A stretch of DNA of 64,000 bases from a bacterium SCSIO 12643. Lineage in GTDB: Bacteria > Bacteroidota > Bacteroidia > Flavobacteriales_G > Salibacteraceae. The notes beneath the pieces were generated by a model. That model ran no database searches and was not told where the DNA came from. It was given only the letters and a program-made list of their open reading frames with translations. Location: assembly GCA_024398135.1 (NCBI GenBank), contig CP073750.1:3348001-3412000 (forward strand), given 5' to 3'. How positions within the stretch are numbered: the first letter of the stretch is position 1; each line of letters begins with the position of its first letter. Both the position numbers and the translations under genes were made by a program. Below, piece by piece: positions 52,655 to 61,500 of this stretch.

Positions 52655-53250
52655 TGCGAATATTTTTTTTAGATATAACTAAAGCTGTTGTTTTTGTGGG
52701 TGCTATGTTCTTTGTTGCTGGGTGTGGTTCAGAAAGCACGAATGGAGGAGAAGAGAATTCAGATTCTGAAAAAGCAGAAGAGGTAATAACATATACGCCT
52801 GAAACTTTGCTGAAAGAGATTCAAGAAATGGAGAAGTCATTGGAGAATCCAACCATCCCTCAAAAACGAGAGTTAACGGAACAGTTGGTTGAATTTTATT
52901 TGTCGTATGCGGATTTATTTCCGAAGAATCCAATGGCCGGAGATATGGTTTTCAAAGCAGGAAATCAATCAGTGAATTTGGAAAAATTTGATGATGCACT
53001 GGCACATTATGATAGAATCGACAAGTATTTTCAAACATATCAGAAAAGACCAGAGAGTATTTACTTGCAAGGGTTTATCTACGATACTTACAAAGACGAA
53101 TTTGGTAAGGCTAAAGAAAAATACGAAAGATTGATTTTGCTTTATCCGAATCATGTGTTGGCAGAGCAAGCCAAACAAAGTATAGCACATTTAGGTATGT
53201 CAGATGAAGACATTATTCGTTCTTTTGAGAAAAATTCGGCAAACAATTAA
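52654..53250 (+). CDS. Lipoprotein with TPR-like repeats
   Basis: 198 residues. The signal peptide ends V-A-G-C-G with lipid-attachment Cys24, followed by an acidic low-complexity linker. Residues about 50-185 are helical with TPR-like periodicity (A-D-L-F-P-K-N-P-M-A-G-D, K-F-D-D-A-L-A-H-Y-D, L-Y-P-N-H-V-L-A-E-Q-A), resembling BamD/YbgF-type outer-membrane assembly lipoproteins but shorter. It overlaps def by one base. Function unknown; a role in envelope protein complexes is plausible. Its last four bases overlap the convergent cdaA gene. Confidence 0.78.
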   Translation: MRIFFLDITKAVVFVGAMFFVAGCGSESTNGGEENSDSEKAEEVITYTPETLLKEIQEMEKSLENPTIPQKRELTEQLVEFYLSYADLFPKNPMAGDMVFKAGNQSVNLEKFDDALAHYDRIDKYFQTYQKRPESIYLQGFIYDTYKDEFGKAKEKYERLILLYPNHVLAEQAKQSIAHLGMSDEDIIRSFEKNSANN

Positions 53251-54035
53251 GGAGCAAGTAGTAGCTTGTGGAGTTGACTTTGTAATTTATCCAGCTGTAT
53301 ATTTTCGGTGAATTTGTTTTGGTAAGCGGTCATTATTTTTCCGGTTTCTTCTGAAACCAGAATGATAAAAGCATTACTTGATTCACTTAACCCTAAAACT
53401 GCACGGTGTCGTAATCCAAAACTTTTAGGAAGATCTTTTCGGTCAGAATTTGGTAAAATACATCCTGCGGCTAAGATGCGTTCGTTTGAAATAATTACAG
53501 CACCATCGTGCAAAGCATTATTCTTAAAGAATATAGAGGTGATTAATTCTGTACTGATTTCAGCATTAATCTTGGTGCCAGTTGACGCAATCGCTTCCAG
53601 ATCTGAATCTCTTTCAATAACGATAATAGCACCAGTTTTGGTTTGAGACATGTTCTCCACAGCTACAGTAATTTGAGAAATAGCGGAAACGTCTACAGAT
53701 TCTTTTTTGGAAAATCTAAACCAACCTTTGGCGCTTAAATCAAAAGCAATTTGATTGGAACCAATTCTAATTAAGAATTTTCGCAGTTCTGGTTGGAATA
53801 TGATGACGAATGCGATGGAACCTACACCGATAAACGTTTCTATTAGGTCAGCAACAAGTTCCATTTGTAGCGCTTTAGTGGTTTTCCAAAAGATTAAAAC
53901 GACCAGAAGACCGATCAGAATCTTCATTGCCACCGTACCTCTTACCAATGTGTAGAAGTATGATATGAAAAACGCTACTAGAACGATATCTAAAATATCA
54001 AGCCATCGAACAGTTATGAATAGGAGTAGATTCAT
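53247..54035 (-). CDS. cdaA: Diadenylate cyclase (CdaA/DacA family)
   Basis: 262 residues with three N-terminal transmembrane helices (about 10-75) and a DAC domain (about 100-250). The catalytic motifs are D-G-A-V-I-I and R-H-R-A-V-L-G-L-S-E. It makes the second messenger c-di-AMP from two ATP, which controls potassium and osmotic balance and cell-wall homeostasis. Bacteroidota commonly carry this single CdaA-type enzyme. It follows folP on the same strand 48 bp away, a common arrangement in the phylum. No CdaR-like regulator is adjacent. Confidence 0.92.
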   Translation of the reverse strand: MNLLLFITVRWLDILDIVLVAFFISYFYTLVRGTVAMKILIGLLVVLIFWKTTKALQMELVADLIETFIGVGSIAFVIIFQPELRKFLIRIGSNQIAFDLSAKGWFRFSKKESVDVSAISQITVAVENMSQTKTGAIIVIERDSDLEAIASTGTKINAEISTELITSIFFKNNALHDGAVIISNERILAAGCILPNSDRKDLPKSFGLRHRAVLGLSESSNAFIILVSEETGKIMTAYQNKFTENIQLDKLQSQLHKLLLAP

Positions 54036-54083
54036 TTTGAATTACAATATTAAATGAAATCCTTTTCGTGGTATCAGTGAGGT

Positions 54084-54935
54084 TTAGTTTTTTAATTTTT
54101 CCCAAATGGTAATTGTTTCACGTGCTTCTTTGATATCATGAACTCTTAGAAAACTGGCACCATTATTTAAGGCCCACATATGAATAGCCGTTGTACCGTT
54201 TAAAGCTTCTTGAGGAGTTGAATCGAAAAGTTTATAGATCATTGATTTTCTAGAAACTCCAACCAGCAAAGGATGTCCGAGAAACTCAAAGTCTTTTAAG
54301 TGCTTCAGAATATGGTAATTCTGATCTAATGTTTTTCCAAAACCGAATCCAGGGTCTATGATGATATCATAGATTCCGGCTTGAGTCATGAGGTTTATCT
54401 TTTTGGAAAGTTCAAGAATAATATCATCCAGTACATCATTATATGAGATGTCTTTTTGCATCGTTTGTGGGGTGCCTTGCATATGCATAGCTACATAGGG
54501 AACTTTGTATTTTGCAGCGACACTCCATATATCCGGATCCATATTTCCAGCAGAAATATCGTTGATCATTAAAGCACCTGCTTCAATAGCAGTTTCAGCT
54601 ACTTTACTTCTAAAAGTATCTACTGAGATTTTAGTTTGTGGAAATTGTTTTAAAATTTCAGTCAAAACAGGAAGCATTCGATCAATTTCCTCTTGTTCTG
54701 AAATATGATTTGCCCCAGGTCTGGATGAATATGCTCCCAGATCAATTATATCTGCCCCGGATTCTAGCATTTTTTTAACATTTTCAATTGCAGCTGATAG
54801 ACTATTGTGTTTTCCCCCATCGTAGAAGGAGTCTGGGGTAGCGTTTAAAATTCCCATGATTTGAGGCCGGTTAATATCTTCCAAATTTCCTCTAAAATTT
54901 AACGAAGTTTTTTTGCTGATTAACTTATCTTGCAT
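54084..54935 (-). CDS. folP: Dihydropteroate synthase
   Basis: 283-residue TIM-barrel enzyme that condenses p-aminobenzoate with 6-hydroxymethyl-dihydropterin diphosphate in folate synthesis; target of sulfonamides. Signature 1 is M-G-I-L-N-A-T-P-D-S-F-Y-D-G-G (about 28-42), signature 2 is D-L-G-A-Y-S-S-R-P-G-A, and I-I-D-P-G-F-G-F-G-K-T and R-V-H-D near the C-terminus are intact. It is divergent from the DUF1599 gene with only 41 bp between the starts, and upstream of cdaA on the same strand. Confidence 0.95.
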   Translation of the reverse strand: MQDKLISKKTSLNFRGNLEDINRPQIMGILNATPDSFYDGGKHNSLSAAIENVKKMLESGADIIDLGAYSSRPGANHISEQEEIDRMLPVLTEILKQFPQTKISVDTFRSKVAETAIEAGALMINDISAGNMDPDIWSVAAKYKVPYVAMHMQGTPQTMQKDISYNDVLDDIILELSKKINLMTQAGIYDIIIDPGFGFGKTLDQNYHILKHLKDFEFLGHPLLVGVSRKSMIYKLFDSTPQEALNGTTAIHMWALNNGASFLRVHDIKEARETITIWEKLKN

Positions 54936-54976
54936 GCTGATTTGAAAATAAAAATTAGACTATTTTATCGACATAA

Positions 54977-55534
54977 ATGATGGAAAAAACCCTCAAACAA
55001 TACGATTCAATAATTACACAGTGCAAAGATATTTTTTCTAAAAAGATGAAAGATTATGGAACGGCATGGCGTGTATTAAGACCAAGTTCAATTACCGATC
55101 AATTATACATCAAAGCGAAGCGAATTAGTACTATTGAAGAGGCAGGAGTATCTCGTGTAAATGAGGGAGTTGTACCAGAGTATATTGCAATTGTAAACTA
55201 CTGTGTAATGGGATTGGTACAATTAGAAATTGGTCCATCGGATTCTAATGAGGATTCTGAAGAGCAGGTTTTGAATTGGTATCAGCATCATATTGATACG
55301 GCAAGGACATTAATGATCGATAAAAATTCTGATTATGGTGAAGCATGGAGAGAGATGCGAGTTAGTTCAATAACTGATCTGATTTTGATGAAGATTCACC
55401 GCACTAAGCAAATTGAAGACAACAAAGGAGCTACATTGATTTCAGAGGGTATCGATGCAAACTATCATGACATGATTAATTATGCCATTTTTGCGATGAT
55501 CCAGTTGGAAGAAATAAGCGAAACATCTAAATAA
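54977..55534 (+). CDS. DUF1599-domain protein with two tandem copies
   Basis: 185 residues made of two DUF1599 repeats (about 8-85 and 100-180). Each has the pattern K-D-Y-G-x-A-W-R/E-x-x-R-x-S-S-I-T-D and a following K-x-x-R-x-x-x-I-E-x segment. The family is related to nucleotide pyrophosphohydrolase-like (MazG/all-alpha) folds and is nearly always located in this operon position in Bacteroidota; its activity is not established. The start may be the first or second Met (54977 or 54980). First gene of a tight five-gene operon. Confidence 0.85.
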   Translation: MMEKTLKQYDSIITQCKDIFSKKMKDYGTAWRVLRPSSITDQLYIKAKRISTIEEAGVSRVNEGVVPEYIAIVNYCVMGLVQLEIGPSDSNEDSEEQVLNWYQHHIDTARTLMIDKNSDYGEAWREMRVSSITDLILMKIHRTKQIEDNKGATLISEGIDANYHDMINYAIFAMIQLEEISETSK

Positions 55535-55541
55535 AATCGAT

Positions 55542-56903
55542 ATGCAATTTAATAAAGTTACAATTTCCCGGTTGCTGGTAGGTTCGTTATTTATTATTTC
55601 TGGATTAATCAAAGCTAACGACCCACTTGGATTCTCATATAAATTAGAAGAATACTTCGCTTTTGACGTGTTAAACTGGACATGGTTTCAAGGAACTGAG
55701 GTGTTTCTGGCTGCATTTATTTCTATTGGAGAAATTGTTTTGGGAGCAGCTTTAATTGCAGGTGAGAAAATCAAGTTATCGGCCTGGTTATTGTTGATCA
55801 TGATGATATTCTTCACTTTCTTAACAGGTTATACCGCAATAGGTAATTGGTTCTTTGAACACCCTGAAAGAGATTTTACCATTTTTATGGAAGGATTATT
55901 TGGCTTTACAGCAAGAGAAATCCATTATTTTAAAGATTGTGGATGTTTTGGTGATGCGATTCCATTTACGCCATGGGATTCTTTTGTGAAGGATTTGGTT
56001 CTATTTGTATTTACCATTATCATTTTTAGAGGAAAAGATGCTGTTGTACCCAATACGCAAAAAGAAGATACATTCTATTATGCCATTTCTTTCATCTTGA
56101 TTTCAGGATTTGCTCTTATGGTGACTCATTGGGTTTTCCCTGTGGTATTTGTGGCGATTCTATTTGGAGGCATGTTAGCCGTTAAATATATGGGTAAAGA
56201 TTATTCAGGTTGGCTAATGGGAGGAGTTGCATTTGTGATTACTGCTTTATTCCCTGTATATACTTTGGCATATTTACCGATTAAAGACTTCAGACCATTT
56301 GCAATCGGGGAGAATATTCAAAGAAATATGGAACTCCAGGAAGGAGAAGAGCCGCCATTGTATACTGTGGACTATACAATGAAAAGTATTTCTACTGGTG
56401 AGGAGTCAGTAGTTTCAGCTATCCAATACATGGAACAGGAGGTATGGAAAAATACAGACTTAGAGATTGTGGCTACAGGTGAACAGTATCTGTTTAAAGA
56501 TGGAGTTGTACCTCCAATTCATGACTTTGTATTAGAATCAATGACAGATGGTGAGGATTACACGTACTCCATTTTGTCAGAGCAAAATGCATTATTATGG
56601 ATCATGTATGATTTGAGTCAGGCAAATGCGGACGCTCAAAAAATGGTCAAAGAAATTACAGATGCAGCTGTTGAAAATGGAGTACCGGTTTTTGTTTTAA
56701 CCGCAAGCAACTTCGAGGAAGCAGAGAACTTTAAGCAAATGCATGATTTAAATATCGGGATGTATACATGTGATGCAACCACTTTAAAAACAGTGATTAG
56801 ATCTAACCCCGGGTTAGTGATTATAAATGAAGGAACAGTAACGAATAAATATCCATTTAGAAGTTTGAATGGATTTAATGATATTAAAAAAGATTTAAAA
56901 TAG
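55542..56903 (+). CDS. BT_3928-family membrane protein (DoxX-like + thioredoxin-like domain)
   Basis: 453-residue inner-membrane protein. The N-terminal part (about 5-150) is DoxX-like with four helices and the motif S-G-L-I-K-A-N-D-P. There are two or three further helices (about 180-250), then a periplasmic C-terminal domain (about 285-453) with a thioredoxin-like fold that lacks a CxxC motif. The family is named after the Bacteroides protein BT_3928 and its function is unknown. It is encoded 7 bp after DUF1599 and 7 bp before tpiA, a conserved arrangement in the phylum. Confidence 0.85.
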   Translation: MQFNKVTISRLLVGSLFIISGLIKANDPLGFSYKLEEYFAFDVLNWTWFQGTEVFLAAFISIGEIVLGAALIAGEKIKLSAWLLLIMMIFFTFLTGYTAIGNWFFEHPERDFTIFMEGLFGFTAREIHYFKDCGCFGDAIPFTPWDSFVKDLVLFVFTIIIFRGKDAVVPNTQKEDTFYYAISFILISGFALMVTHWVFPVVFVAILFGGMLAVKYMGKDYSGWLMGGVAFVITALFPVYTLAYLPIKDFRPFAIGENIQRNMELQEGEEPPLYTVDYTMKSISTGEESVVSAIQYMEQEVWKNTDLEIVATGEQYLFKDGVVPPIHDFVLESMTDGEDYTYSILSEQNALLWIMYDLSQANADAQKMVKEITDAAVENGVPVFVLTASNFEEAENFKQMHDLNIGMYTCDATTLKTVIRSNPGLVIINEGTVTNKYPFRSLNGFNDIKKDLK

Positions 56904-56910
56904 TTAGGAA

Positions 56911-57672
56911 ATGCGAAACAAGATTGTTGCGGGAAACTGGAAAATGAATACGACCCTTGAGGAAGGGAAAACTTTAGTTGCCGAGGTTTTAGAGAAGATT
57001 GAAAATGTTGATTTGACCAATAAAAAAGTGGTTTTTGGGATCCCCTTTGTAAGTATTCATTCTGTTGCACAAATTGTGAATGGCAAAGAAAGAGTTTATA
57101 CCGCAGCTCAAAATATTTCATCTTACGACTCTGGTGCATATACCGGAGAGGTAAGTGCGAAAATGTTGACAGCATGTGGCGCGGAGATGGTGATTATTGG
57201 ACATTCTGAAAGAAGAGCTTATTTCGGAGAGACCAATCAGATTTTAGTAGAAAAAATTGATCAGGCGTTAAATAATAATTTGGTGCCAATTTATTGTTGC
57301 GGTGAAGTTTTAGAAGATCGTAAAAATGCATCTTACAAAGATGTGATTCATGCACAGATTGAAGAGGCATTATTTCACTTGTCTAATGACCAAATTAAAA
57401 ATGTTGTAGTAGCATATGAACCTGTTTGGGCGATTGGAACAGGAGAAACTGCATCTCCGGAGCAAGCGCAAGAAGTACATAATTTTATACGAGGACTTAT
57501 CGCAAATAAGTATGGTGCTGAGATCGCGGATAATATGAGTATTTTATACGGAGGATCAATGAAGCCAGGAAATGCCAAAGATTTAATGTCTATGGAGGAT
57601 ATTGATGGTGGTTTGATTGGAGGAGCTTCATTGAAATCTGATGATTTTGTGGAGATTATTTTAGCAATGTAA
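56911..57672 (+). CDS. tpiA: Triosephosphate isomerase
   Basis: 253-residue glycolytic TIM-barrel enzyme interconverting DHAP and glyceraldehyde-3-phosphate. Catalytic residues are Lys11 (N-W-K-M-N), His98 (I-I-G-H-S-E-R-R) and Glu170 (V-A-Y-E-P-V-W-A-I-G-T-G); the phosphate loop I-L-Y-G-G-S is near the C-terminus. Complete. In an operon with BT_3928 upstream and prmA downstream (9 bp gap). Confidence 0.97.
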   Translation: MRNKIVAGNWKMNTTLEEGKTLVAEVLEKIENVDLTNKKVVFGIPFVSIHSVAQIVNGKERVYTAAQNISSYDSGAYTGEVSAKMLTACGAEMVIIGHSERRAYFGETNQILVEKIDQALNNNLVPIYCCGEVLEDRKNASYKDVIHAQIEEALFHLSNDQIKNVVVAYEPVWAIGTGETASPEQAQEVHNFIRGLIANKYGAEIADNMSILYGGSMKPGNAKDLMSMEDIDGGLIGGASLKSDDFVEIILAM

Positions 57673-57681
57673 TCATATCTG

Positions 57682-58515
57682 ATGCAGTATACAGAGGTTA
57701 AGTTTTCGATTGAACCATATGAGCCCTGGGCAGATGTTTTATCTGCCGAGTTAGGGGAGATTGGTTTTGAGTCTTTTATTGAAGAAGATGGTTTTTTGCT
57801 TGCTTATGTTGATGAATCATTATTTTCAGAAGATGCCCTGAAAAATGTGGATACAATGAAGATGGATGATGTGGAAGTATCCTATTCCACAAAAGTTTTA
57901 GAGCAACAAAATTGGAATAAAGAGTGGGAATCAAATTTTGACCCCGTATATGTAGATGATCAAATATGTGTCAGAGCGACCTTTCATCAACCCGAACCGC
58001 AATATCCTTATGAAATTATTATAGATCCTAAAATGTCTTTTGGAACGGGGCACCATGCAACGACTCATTTGATGTTGTCACAAATGCAATCTGTTGATTT
58101 TAAGGGGGAGTCTGTTTTGGATATGGGATCAGGGACAGGAGTTTTGGCCATCTTTGCAGCGATGAGGGGGGCAAACCCGGTCTATGCTATAGATATTGAT
58201 GAATGGTGTAGTATTAATGCGCGTGAAAATGCAGAAAGAAATGGAGTAGAGTTCATTGAGATTATGCATGGAGGAAAGGAAAAAATTCCGGGAATGAAAG
58301 TAGATGTGATTTTAGCCAATATAAATCGAAATATTCTGTTAGATCAGCTGGAATTATATGCGACAGCATTAAATGATCATGGAATTTTACATATGAGTGG
58401 ATTTTATCAGGAAGATGTGGAATCTTTGCTAAATGAAGCAATTAAGTACGGTTTAAAATTTATAAGTCAAAAATCCAGAGGATATTGGACCACAATAAAC
58501 CTGGTTAAAGAATAA
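57682..58515 (+). CDS. prmA: Ribosomal protein L11 methyltransferase
   Basis: 277-residue SAM-dependent methyltransferase that trimethylates ribosomal protein L11. The N-terminal substrate-binding domain (about 1-95) is followed by D-P-K-M-S-F-G-T-G-H-H-A-T-T-H-L-M and motif I V-L-D-M-G-S-G-T-G-V-L-A-I. A-N-I-N-R-N-I-L supplies the N-P-P-Y-like acceptor motif. It is 2 bp upstream of the gene for the 1512-residue exported protein. Confidence 0.94.
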   Translation: MQYTEVKFSIEPYEPWADVLSAELGEIGFESFIEEDGFLLAYVDESLFSEDALKNVDTMKMDDVEVSYSTKVLEQQNWNKEWESNFDPVYVDDQICVRATFHQPEPQYPYEIIIDPKMSFGTGHHATTHLMLSQMQSVDFKGESVLDMGSGTGVLAIFAAMRGANPVYAIDIDEWCSINARENAERNGVEFIEIMHGGKEKIPGMKVDVILANINRNILLDQLELYATALNDHGILHMSGFYQEDVESLLNEAIKYGLKFISQKSRGYWTTINLVKE

Positions 58516-58517
58516 AA

Positions 58518-61500
58518 ATGAAAAAAATATTACTACTCTTAAGCGTCTTGTTGCATCTGACCGCTTTTTCTCAAAAAAAGTCGGGGCAAACGTTTTCATT
58601 GGACTTTGAGAAATTTCCAAAGAATGTTGAGAGCTTTTTACAGAGATCTAATAAAACGCAAAGTGTAGAAATAAGTAAAGCATTTACTAAAGTTTGGGAG
58701 TCTGGATTTTATTCTCCGGACGAACAAAAGCGAATTATTGATGAAGCCAATAATTTGGCGGATATTAAGGTTAGAACATTTCCTGATTTTGCTTCATATA
58801 TTCAGATGGTAATAGGATATCCTGAATCAGGTATGGATAAAGTCCTCTTTGATGAATGGTTTGATATTCTGGAAGGATATAGTAAGAGCCCTTCTCAAAA
58901 GAAGAAAGTTGGACGTTTGTTGAACTTTTCTAAGGGTTTTTTTGATACAAAATCGTTATTCAAAACACAATCTAAATCTGTTGATTGGCAGGTAGACAAT
59001 TATGGTTTCGTATTTGAAGCAACCAAGAAATCCATTAAGTTGGTATTTAATCAGGTGAATTTAAAATGTCAGGCAAAAGGTTCTGAAATTGTCCTTGAAA
59101 ATACCAGAGGCGTTTATGATGTATTTCAGAATTACTGGACTGGAGAAGGTGGTAAAGTAACCTTTGAAAGAGCAGGAGCAGACCCTAGTAATGTTTGGGT
59201 GGATGTGATCAAGTATAACATCAAGATGAAGTACTCAAATTATCAGGCGGATTCTGTGATATACCACAATAAAACCTTCTTAAAAGAGCCGTTATCCGGA
59301 GTGTTAATTGACAAGGTTTTAGCGAAACAGTCTAGTGGACGAACTAGTTACCCTCGATTCCAATCATATAATGTACATATTCCGATTAAGAATCTGGTAA
59401 AAGAGGTAGATTATATGGGTGGGTTTGCGCAACAGGGTGCAAGAATTATTGGTACAGGTACGGATGAAACGCCTGCGGTTTTAAATTTCGAAAGAGAGGG
59501 GAAACCTTTTATGAAGGTTACATCGAAACGATTTTTAATGAATGTAAATGTAGCAGCTCAGGATAGTATCGAAGAAGATAGTAAGGACCAGAGAAAGAAA
59601 CGTTCAGCCCGTAATAGTGTAGTGTCTTCAGATGCGCGTGTGGTAATTTATTTGGATGGAGATTCTATTTTGCATCCGGGATTAAAGTTGAATTTTTATA
59701 CGGATGAGCGCCTTGTAAACTTAATCCGTGTGCGTGGTGAAATGTCTGAAACCCCATATTTTAATTCATACCATAAAGTGGAGATGAGGTTTGAGCTGTT
59801 AAACTGGGATATGGATTATCCGTTAATGGATTTTACTTCATTTGATATGAATTCAGAAAAGACCGCAACTTTTGAGTCAGAAGGATTCTTTAGAAAGAAA
59901 AAATATGAGAATCTAATGATGACCAGTGACTGGCATCCTTTAGGACGTATGCGTAATTGTGCGCAGCGGTATGATACCAATGTGCTAAGCCTCCAGGAAA
60001 TCACAGGGTGTTTACAAATTCCGGTTACAGGAGTGGAGCCAATGTTACTAAGATATACCGTTATGGGGTATTTGTCTTATGATGCAGATGTAAAGGAAGT
60101 AACGCTATACCCTAAATTATTTCATCAGGTAAATTCATATGGTGGTAAAGAAGATTACGATGTGTTATTGGTTTATTCTAATGGTAATGCTTCACCCTCA
60201 AGAAAGAATGCAACATTGAATTTGATGAACAACGATTTAACCATTAAAGGAGTGAATAGCGTTGTTTTGAGTTCAAACCATAATGTGAAAGTATTACCGG
60301 ACAGTGGGACGATTGTCATGAAAAGAAATCGAGATTTTGATTTTAATGGGATTATTAGTTCAGGTAAGGTAGATTTTTATGGGCATGGCTTTTCGTTTAA
60401 TTACGATGACTTTAAACTAGATATGCCAGTTCTGGATTCCATGCAGATATGGGCGACAACCAAAGAGGTAGATAAACAAGGATATGCATTAGAAGCGAGA
60501 GTAAGAACGGTGGTAGAGCAGTTGACCGGGGACTTAAAAATTGATCATCCTGATAATAAATCAGGTAAGGAAGATTTACCTGAATATCCAATTTTTAGAT
60601 CCAAAGAAAAGTCATATGCATATTATGACAAGAAATCTATTTTTAATAAAGTGTATAACAGGAATGATTTCTATTTTGAGTTAGAACCATTTGAAATTGA
60701 TTCATTGGATAAGTTTAAAAATGAGGGGATTGCTTTTGATGGGACATTATACTCAGCAGGTATTTTCCCGGATATTGAAGAGTCATTAACGCTTCAAGAA
60801 GATTATTCGCTAGGATTTAAGCGAATTGCACCACCAGGTGGATATCCTTTATATGGAAATAAAGGTAAATTTAAAAATGAAGTACATCTGTCTAATCAGG
60901 GTTTAAAAGGAGATGGATTTATTACGTATTTAACTTCCACTGCGGCTTCAGAAGATTTTTATTTCTTTCCGAAAGAAGTGCAGGGGGTAACCAAAATGGT
61001 AGAAATTGAGGAACAGATGGCTGCTGTAGAGTATCCAAATGTAACTGCAGATACGACAAAGCTAAGGTGGATTCCATATCAGGATGAGTACTTTTTATCT
61101 ACAATGCCTAAAAAATCACCAATTAATATGTTTGGTGGAAAAGTGAAACATACCGGAAGATTAAAGTATACTCCTTCTAATATGACGGGTAGAGGAGTGA
61201 GTGCTTTTGAAGGGGCAAAACTGTATTCAGATTCAATGTTGTATTCTTTCTATAAAATCCACGCAGATACATCCAATTTTGAGTTAGGGTTAAAGTCTTT
61301 ACAGACATTGGATTTCTCCTCGGAAAACGTAAAAGCCGATGTAGACTTTAATGAGCGTAAAGGTGAGTTTGTATCTAACACTGGGGCTAGTTTGACCAAG
61401 TTTGATAAAGTAATGTATCAGGCATATTTGGATAGATTTACCTGGTTTATGGATCAGGAGGAGTTAGAATTATCAGCAGCTGGTGGTAAGGTCAATCGAG

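Noticed and set aside
56636-57175. 179-residue minus-strand frame across BT_3928 and tpiA
   Set aside because: Antisense to conserved catalytic parts of tpiA; no domain or signal recognised.
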